Source: DATATB01 sp036268995
GTDB taxonomy: Bacteria; Planctomycetota; Planctomycetia; Pirellulales; PNKZ01
Direction: 5' to 3'
DNA: 64,000 bases
Assembly (NCBI GenBank): GCA_036268995.1
Contig: DATATB010000098.1
Span: forward strand, 75,363 to 139,362
Shown here: positions 46,501 through 55,500 of the stretch, piece after piece
How positions within the stretch are numbered: position 1 is the stretch's first letter
Layout of the letters: every line of letters starts with the position of its first letter
Program-made: the position numbers and the translations under genes
Notes under the pieces: model-generated
What the model was told of the DNA's origin: nothing
Seen by the model: only the letters and a program-made list of their open reading frames with translations
Databases searched by the model: none

Positions 46501-49500
46501 CGCCGCTGACGCTGGTAATTCCGTCGTAGGTGTTCTGGCCGGTCAGATACAAGAATCCGCTGCCGAATTTGCTGATTCCGTCGTTGTTCTGCGTCTCGCC
46601 GATGCCGCCGGAGAACGTGACGGGCATGGCATTGGTCACGGTGATCACAATAGATGCGGTCAGATTCGCCGGCCCGCTCAACGTGAGGCTATTGGCGCCG
46701 GCGAACGTAATGCCGGACATATAGACCGTGTTGCTGATCACGTGTGGGCCAGAGTCAGACAGCAGCGTACTGCCGCTGAGAAAGAGCGTTCCGGTGCCCA
46801 AGGCCGTGTCGCTGCCGACGGCGATTTCCCCCGGCGAGGAGGCCGACAGGTACGTATTGCCCGCGTAGGTGTTGTTGCCCGAGAGCAGCAGCGTGCCGAG
46901 GCCGGTTTTGTTCAGATCGGCGCCGGCCGCGCCGCTGATATTGGCGGAAACAATCAGATCGTAGGGCAGCGCGGCGAGGTGATTGATGCTGAACGTCCGC
47001 GCGGCGGCGCCGAGATTCAAATTGCCACTGATCGTGCCGGGATTGACGATGTTGTTGCTGCTGACGGCCGTCTCGGTCACGTCGCCGTCAAGCGTCAGTG
47101 TGCCTGAGCCCGTGGTCACGTTGCCGCCATTGATGGTCAAGGCCGCGACGTCGGGTCCCGTGCCGATCGTGTCGGAAAAGCCGTTCAGGTCCAGCAGGCC
47201 GGTGCTATTGACGAGCACGGCTAGCGCGCCGTTGATCTGGTTGGAGGCCAAAAGTCGAACGACTTGGGAATCGGCTCCGCCGGCGCCCAGACTCCCTTCG
47301 CCGACCGTCAGCGGGCCAGTCAGGGCATTGACGCCGGGCGATTTGTTCAGCTCGAGCGTGCCCTCGCTGATGGTCGTCGTGCCAGTGTAGGTGTTGGCCG
47401 ACGAACCGGTGAACTGCATCGTGCCCAAGCCAAACTTGGTGATGCCGCCACTGAAAACGCCGTTGCCGTCGCGGATGGCGGCCGAAATCACGAGGTCGTC
47501 GCCGGCGGCGCCGTCGTTGACGGTAAACGTGCGAGTCACGGCGGCGGTGGCCGTAAACGGGTTGAGCGCCAGGTTGCCGCTGATCGTGGCCGGCGCGGGG
47601 TTGCCCGTGCCGAGTCCTTGCACGAGCACACTGCCGCCCAGCGTCAGCGTGCCGCTGCCGGTTTCCACCAAGCTCGAACCATTGGGACCGATGGTCAAGG
47701 TCAAGGCACCGACCGCGTCGGAGAAGCCGTTGAAGTTAAGCGTGCCTGTGGAGTTGACGACGACCGCAGTGGTGTCGAGGAGCTGGTTGTTGGCGCCTAA
47801 CTCGAGCTGGGCGCTCGTCACGTCGTTGCCAATGTAAATGGTGTCGCCAGTCGGTCCGAGTGAATTCAGGCCGGTGGCCTTGTTCAACAGTAGCGTTCCT
47901 TGTTCGACGAGGGTTGAGCCGCTGAACGTGTTTGACAATACGCCGCCCAAGGCCACGGTGCCCGCCCCCAGCTTGACCAGGGCTGCTGAGCCGGAGATGG
48001 CGCCCGTCAAACTCAATTGGCCAGCCGCCGAGCCAATAAACGTGGCGGCCATCAAGGACGAGCCCCAGTTGCTGATAACTGTGGTGCTGTCGATGGACAC
48101 ATTGTCCAGCGCAATGGTTCCGGCCCAGGAGTTCGAATTGCCGCTGATATTTTCCAGCGCGCCGACATTGTTCAAGCCAAATCCCCAGAGGGTTAGCGCC
48201 ATCGGGCCGACGTTCACTGGGCTGCCGCCGGGATCTTGCAACGCCAGAGTGGCGCCTTGGTTGACCGTCACGGTCGAGGACGTGGCGCCCAGGGCCGCGC
48301 TGTTCTGGATATTCAGGGTGCCCTGGTCGATGTAATCGCTTCCGGAGAACTGGTTGGCGCCGCTGAGCACCACCGTGCCGCTACCGGCTTTGGTCAGCGA
48401 CGTGCCGGCGCCGGTGACTACGCCGCTGATCGTGGCCGTCGAGCCGCTATCGGCCGTGATGAAGGCTTGCGAGCCGAGGTTCAACCGGCCGACCGATAGC
48501 GTGTTGGTGCCGCCGCCGGTAAACACGACGGCGCCGGAGCTGACCGTGAGCGAATCGTTGATGCCGCCCACCGTGATGCCGCTGCCGGAGATGAGCAGCG
48601 CGTTGATCGTGGCACTGTTGGCCGTGTACGAGCCGGGCGAGGAGAGCTTGACGTTGCTGGTCGGGCCGGCAGCCGACAGGCTGGTGACGTAATCGGCCGC
48701 GGGCAGGGCCGTGATTGCCACGCCCGCGGCGTTGGACATATAGGTCGCCAGGTCCAGGCTCGAGGGGCCGGTGACCGTGGCATAGGGAAGAATGCCGTTG
48801 GTCAGGCTGCCCGGCGCGATGGCGACGAGGATCTGGTTACTGCCGGTGGCCGACAGAGCACTGCCGGTGCCAACAAAGCTGACCGTCGCCCCAGCGGCGG
48901 TCGCCAAGGACGCAAGCGTCAGCACGGCCGTACCGCCACTGGCCTGGTCGGATTCGACCGTGGAAGTATGCCCGGCCGAGAGCGTCACGGCGCCGATCGA
49001 TTCGCTGGAGGCCGTGTTGGCTGCGCCGACAAAATCCAGCGTGCCGCCGGCCAGCGTGATGGTGGCCAGCGGCGAGATACGGTTGGCGATGTACGTTGTC
49101 GCGTTGTCCAGCTTGAATGTTGCCTGGTCGTCAATGGTGATGTTCGAGTTGTTCAGCAGTGTGCCGCTAGCGCCCAGGTCGAGCGTGCCGCCGCCCACGC
49201 CGATGATCGTCTGTCCTGAATAGCTATTGATGCCGGTCAAAGCCAACGTGCCGGGACCGAACTTGGACAGCGACGAGCCGTTGAAAACGCTCTCGCCGAT
49301 GCCACCGCTGAAGGTGACCGTTTGAGCCGGGTTGAGCACGTAGAAGTTGCGGCTGGCGGTTAGCGTTGTAGGGCCGCTGAATGTCAGGTTGTTGCTACCC
49401 CAGAATTCGGCGGCGCCGCCAATTTCGATCGAATTGGCGACGGTTTGTGCTCCGCCGACTGCATCGAGCTGGGCCGCACTGATGACGACCGTGCCGGAGC

Positions 49501-52500
49501 CGAAAGCCGTGCTGTTTCCAATTTCCGTCAGGCCGGCGGTGAGCAAGGTCGTTCCGGCGTAGGTGTTGGCGCCGGTAAGCGTCAGCGTGCCGGCGCCGGC
49601 GCGGGTGAGGCTGATCGCCGACGAACCGCTGATCACGGCAGAGATCGTGAGGTCCGAGGCCATGCTCAGGCGGCTGGTGTCGTTGATCGTGAAAGTGCGG
49701 GTCGTATTCGTCGAACCGCCAGAGAAACCGCTGAGGCTGCCCAGATCCAAGAAACCGCTGATCGTGGCGGCCGGCGATTGCCCGGTGGTCCCCTCGGCCC
49801 CAGTGACGGTCAGATTTCCGCCCAGCGTTAGCATGCCCGAGCCGGTGGTGATGTTCGCGCTATAGGTCTGACCGGTGACGAGCGTCAGCGAGCCGATCGT
49901 GTCGCTGAATCCGTTGAGGTCCAGCAGGCCGGCAGAATTCACCGTGACCGACAGCAGCGTGCCGCCGGTAGGGTCGACTTGAAGGATCTGATTGCTTGCG
50001 CCCAAGCGCACGACGGAAGCATCGTTGCCTTCGATGTTGTCGCCGATGGTCAGGCCGCCCTGGATGGCCGTGCCGCCGGACTTATCAAGCAAGAGCGTGC
50101 CTTGCAGCACGGTCGTCGTGCCGTTGATCTGGTTGGGGCTCGTGCCGGCCAGATCGAGTTGGCCCGCGCCGACTTTTTCGAGAGCAGTGGTAGTGGGTGC
50201 GAATAGGCCGCTGACGGAGCCGCTGACGTTCAACTCGCTGCCGGCATCGACGCCGATGTATCCGGTCCCATTCATATCAATGCTGCCCGTCCAAGAGTTG
50301 CTGCCGCCCGTGCTGCGCAGCGCCCCGAGGCCGCTGATAGGCAGCCCGCCGCCGGGCGTGCCCACGCCTATGCCGTTGCCGGAGATCGTCAGCGGTTCGG
50401 CAATAGTCACGCCACCCGAAACTTGCAGCGCGGCGCCGATCGTGACGTTAGTGCCGGCGCTCGCACTGCCCAAGGCCGAGTTGTTCTCAGCCAGCAGCAC
50501 GCCTTGCACGATGGAGGTCAAGCCAAGGTAGGTGTTGGGGCCGGAAAGAATGAGCGTGCCCGAGCCGTTTTTTGTGAGGCCGCCCGAGTCGGAGATGATG
50601 CCAGTGACGCTGGTCGTGCCGGAGCCGTCGAACGTGAGCGTTTGCAGCAGGCCCGTGTCGATGCTGCCCAGCGTGAGCGTGGAGTTGGCATTGCCGTTGA
50701 TGATCGTTTGCGCCGCGGCCAGCGTGAGAGGCGCGGTAAATCCGTCGGGGCCATTGGCGCTATCGACAAGACCTTCGAGCAGCGTGACGCCGTTGCCGGT
50801 GATCGAATAGCTGCTGCCGGCGATCGTGACCGAACGGAATTGCGTGCCGGCGGCAAAATCGTCGACGCTGAGGTAAGTCAGTGCGGCGGTCGGGAAGATA
50901 AGGTTGTCGTTGGCCGAGGGCGCGACGCCGCCGACCCAATTGGCGCCGTCCGACCAGTTATTGTCCGGACCCCCGCCGATCCAACTGCGCGTCTCGCCCA
51001 GCGGAGCCACGGTCAGACCGGCCGACGCGCTGGCCGTGCTATAGGCCGACGAGCCGCCGCCGGCGCCAGGATTGACCAAGCTGCCATTGGCCAGACCGTC
51101 GGTCTGATCCCAAGCGCGGAACGTCAAGGCCGCGGTTACCGTGCCGGAATAGCCCGAGTTGGGCACGAAACGCACCAGGGTGCTGGCGTTTGCGGCCAAT
51201 AGGCGGGCATTGGTGCTCGACACGCTTCCCAACGCCAGCCACGGCCCCGCCGATCCGCTGGTCGAATACTGCCACGAGCCGTTGGCCGTGTTGGCGGCCG
51301 TGACGGCAATGCCTTGCACGGCTCCGCTGTCGGGATCAATGATCCGGCCGGCCAGCAGCGCCGAGACCAACGTGCCGGCGCTGGCGGAGTTGTTTTCGAG
51401 TTGGGCGGCCAGCGCATTGGCACCCGTCAACACGGGAGCCGTGTTGACCGGGATGACCGTCAGCGAAGCCGTGGCGAAGGCTGTGCTGAAGGCCGTGGCG
51501 CCGCCGCTAATCGAGATATCGAAGGTTCCGCCATTGTTGCCTTCGGTCTGGTCCCAGGCGTGAAAGCTCAGGGCGTCGGGCACGATGCCGCCAAAACCCG
51601 GCGCCGGGACATAGCGAATGCGGTCGCTGGTCGTCAATAACAGCGCACTGGTGGTGCTGACTTGGGAAAACGCGTTCCAAGTCCCTCCGCCATTGGTCGA
51701 GTATTGCCAGGCACCGTCGCTGCTGTCGGCCGCGCTGACGGCAATGCCCTGCAAGGCACCAGGGTCGGAATCCGAAATCGGGTTGCCGCCGGCCATCGTC
51801 GCCAAGATGCTCGAGACCAGGTCGCCGGCCCCGCCGCCAGAACCTCCCAGGACACTGGGCAGCGCGGGCGCGACGCTGGTGTTGAGCGTGGGTGCGTTGT
51901 TTATCGACGAGCCCTGCACGGTCAACACATAATCGCCGTAGGTGGGCTGCGACGTCAGCGGCGAATCGGCCACCTGGATGTAATACGTGCCGCCGGCGCC
52001 GGCCGGCACGACGTACGACACGACCGCGTTGCGGCCATCGGCGCCCGAATTGTCGTCGGAAGCCACCAGCACTCCGGCCGAGTTGTAGATCAGCAGCCTG
52101 GGGTCGAGCGTATTGATTCCGACCCCGCCGTCGCCGGGAGTCGTGGTGCTCGCCGAAAGCGTACTGCCGGCCGTGGCCTGCAAAGCGTACGTCGGAGTCT
52201 GGGGCGGACTGACTCCGACCGTGTCGAAGTACACCGGGTTGCCGAACCCGCGGAAGGCGATGCCGCCGGAGGTGATGTTGTCGTCGGTTCCCGAAACGGT
52301 GTTGAGCAGCGTCGAGCCATTGCTGTCGTACAGGTTGCCGGTGATTTGGCCGCCGGCGCCCCAGACCACTTGCAGCAGGTACCAATGATTTGGCAGCCAG
52401 GTCTGATTCGTAGTGCCGATCACGGTGAAATTGCCGCCGTAGCCCGTGTTGTCCTGCAATTGCAGTTGCCCGGAGTTGCCGGCCATGACTATGGACAGGG

Positions 52501-55500
52501 CTCCGGCCGCCGAAGCGCCGAAGCCGAAGTAAGCGCGGCCGCTGGCGGCTCCGGCCGATTCGACCCACACACTCATGGTTTCGCCTTGACTCACCTGGAC
52601 GGTTGAATCGTCGCGATAGATCCAATCGGTGTTCGCACCCGTGGAAAGGCCAGAGGAGCCGTTGTGGGCGGCGGCGGATAGGATGCTGGCCGTGCTGGTG
52701 GTCGTGATCGTGTAGTTGCTCAGCTCGCTGGCCGAGTCGAACGACTCGATCGTCGAAAGTCCGCTGAGACTGCCCGTGGCGTGGCCGATCGTACCGAGCA
52801 CGACTTGCGTTCCACCGCCGGAGCTGGGCGACAGCGGCTGGGCGCTGGCCAGCGAGTTGTTCGACTGATTGTCGAAGTCGGCGTTGCGCACCAGCGTCAG
52901 GCTGTATTGGCTTGCGCCGCTGCCCGTGACTTGCACGTAATAGGTGCCGGCGGCCGCGGCCGTGAAGTTGCTGATCTGCTGCTGAAAGCTGCCGGACGCT
53001 GCCGAGCCGCTGACCAGCAGGTCGCCCGCGCCGTCGCGCAGCGCCAACGCCACCGAACTACCGCTGCTGGCCGCCGCGCCGATGGTCACCATATCGCCCG
53101 AGTTGAGCGTGAAGCTGTACCAATCCTGGTCGCTGGACGAGCCGAGCGCACCCAGCACGGCGCCGCGGCTGCCGGCGCCGCCTAAGCTGATGAAGCTGCT
53201 GGCGAGATTTTGGGCCGTCGCCAGGGTGCTATTGCTGGGACCGCCGTAGAGCTCACTCTCGACGGCCGCGTTGACGTAGGCTTCGAGCGTGTAGCCGCCG
53301 AGCGTGTTAGCCAGGCCGGAAATCAAGAACGTGTAACTGCCCGAGGTTGTGATCGTCACGGGCTCCAGCACGGCAGCCAGGTTTGGCGCCGTCGAACTTG
53401 CTGAAGCATTGAAGGCGCCGGGGCCCTGAACCCCGATGGCCGGCTCGAGCCCGCCGCTGGCGGTGGCCACGACGCTGATCGTTTCGCCGGCATTCAGGCT
53501 CAGCGTGTAGCTGTCCGTCTGTCCGACAGCGCCCAGGGCGCCGGTCAGTTGGCTGTCGTCGATGAGCGAACCGGCCGGCCCGGCCGCAGTCAGCGGCGGC
53601 AGCGGCACTAGGACGGCGTGCAGCGTAAAGTTGGCCGAAAAGGCTGTCTGGTTGGGATCGCCGGCCGTGTCCGTCACCGCCCCGACCGGCAGGCTAACAG
53701 TAAGCCGGCCGGTCGTGCCTTCGTAGCTTACTCCGCTGATGGTGTAGGTCACGGTCGTGGAGTTGTTCAGCGTATAGCCGGTCACCGTGCCGGTGCTCAA
53801 CTGCAAATTGTTATCGCTGATCGAACTGGCGCCGTAAGGCTCGCTAAACGTCACTTGCACCGTGGTCATCGGCAATGTGACCAGCGAGTTGGCCGCCGGC
53901 GAAGTTGCAGAAACCGTGATCGGATGCGGGTCGTAGCGAAAGGTTTCGGCCAAAGGGGCCATCGCGTTCTCATCGGACAATTCCGTGATCCCGCTCAGGT
54001 CCATCGTTTGCAGGCCGACGGTCGTCACCGGACTGATGCCGTAGTTGAACGTGATGGATGTGGAGGTCGAAGTAAACGACGTCGGGCTTTGCGAGTCGAC
54101 CGAAAAATCACTGAGTACAATCGAGTTGGGATCGATCGCCGCGTTGAAGTTCACGGTAAAGCTGGTCGGCGGCGTGGCCACGACCGAACCGCTGGACGGC
54201 GTTGTCGAGGTCACGTACAGGCTATAGCCGGAGAGATCCGGCACCAGTTGGTTGACGAGCGGCGCGCCGCGGCCGGTCACCAGGTCGTAGCCGGGCCCGG
54301 CGCTAAAGCCGCCGTTGTTGCCGCTGGTGACGTCATGAAAATCGGTCGCCGGAAGCTCGTACAACGCCGGCAGCGTCTGCGTGAATCCGTCCATATTGCC
54401 CAAGCCATCGGACACGCGCACCTGGTCGGCCAAGGTGATGATGGCGGCCCACGACGGCGCGGAAAAACTCGTGCCGCCGATTTGGGTCCAAGGATCGGCG
54501 GAGCCGTAGGTCCAGGAGTCGATGATCGCCGGGCCGGTGTTGGGGTCCGCATCGAACGACACGTCGGGGATCGTGCGCTGCGTCGAGCTTTGCGTGACGA
54601 CGCCATTCTGATAACTGGGCTGCGTTTCGTACTGGCTAATGCCGCCACCGCTGCCCGACCAGCCGGATTCCGAACTGTAACTGCTGCCGGACAAATACAA
54701 CGACGTGCCGCCGACAGCCACGACGTTGGGTGAATAAGCGGGATACTCGCCGGGCGATCCGTAGTCGCCCGTGGAAGCGACAAAGGTGATGCCCGAATGG
54801 CCGGAAGGCGTGGTGTACAGGCTATCGCCGCCGCTTTCGCCCGATGATTCACTGCTGCCGTAGCTCATCGAGATGACTGCCACGCTGGGCACCGACTCGG
54901 CGTAGGAGATCGCGGTCTCCAGGTCGTTATTGAAATTGCTGTTGGCCTCGACCAGCATGATGTTGGCGCCTGGCGCCATGGTGTGGGCCCACTCGACGTC
55001 GAGCGATTCTTCCACCGCCCAACCCGTCGTGTCGTTGGCCGGCAGAGTAGTCGTCGAGCCGGTTTGCGACACGACCGTGAAACTGGGCGGAGCCGGCAGG
55101 CCCATGGCCGTGTCGAAGGTCTGCAAGTCGGCGGTGATATTGGGGTCGTTGTAGGCGTCGATAATGGCGATGGTTTCGCCCGTGCCCGTCGGCTGGGCGC
55201 CATTGACGACGAGTTGGTTCACGCCGTACGCATCCAGGATCTGCGTGGCCGTGTAGCCCACGGGACCGCTGCTGGTGAACGGGGTCGAGGTGCCGGAGCG
55301 ATCGAACGTGACGTAGGTGGGATATGACTGCTGGGAATTGGTCGTGGCCGGATAGGGCACCGCCACCAATTGGTCGGTCGGTGTCGCGGGGGCCGAAACC
55401 TGCGTAGGGCCGTCCACATCGTTGTTGCTGGCGAGCATCCAGCGCGGCTCGAGCCATTCAATCGCCGGATGCCAATAGTGCTGGTCGATCGAGAACGGCT

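Larger units (their letters stand above)
36790..50600 (-). repeat. Array of about 26 autotransporter-associated beta-strand repeats
   Basis: Within the giant gene I count about 26 units of the form KxGxGTLxLSGxNTYxGxTxV followed by xGTLxLxxxxALG. Many fall into two kinds. A-type units end LNIQNSSALG and lead into a GAALQLQG...NTWAG segment. B-type units end GTLLLNKTAG and lead into a LTIGNDxGG...VVQ...GxLDLNGFSDTIG segment. The two alternate as an A-B pair at least eight times. The predicted shape is a long right-handed beta-solenoid. Confidence 0.85.

Noticed and set aside
36790..50600. Possible CRISPR or DNA satellite in the repeated region
   Set aside because: The repetition is at protein level with diverged DNA and irregular spacing; no identical short repeats with regular unique spacers.
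34566..55327. Dozens of plus-strand frames of 60-480 codons inside the giant gene
   Set aside because: Antisense of a GC-rich 21-kb gene. Their translations are Val/Pro/Ala- or Arg-rich with no families, while the minus frame is continuous with clear domains.
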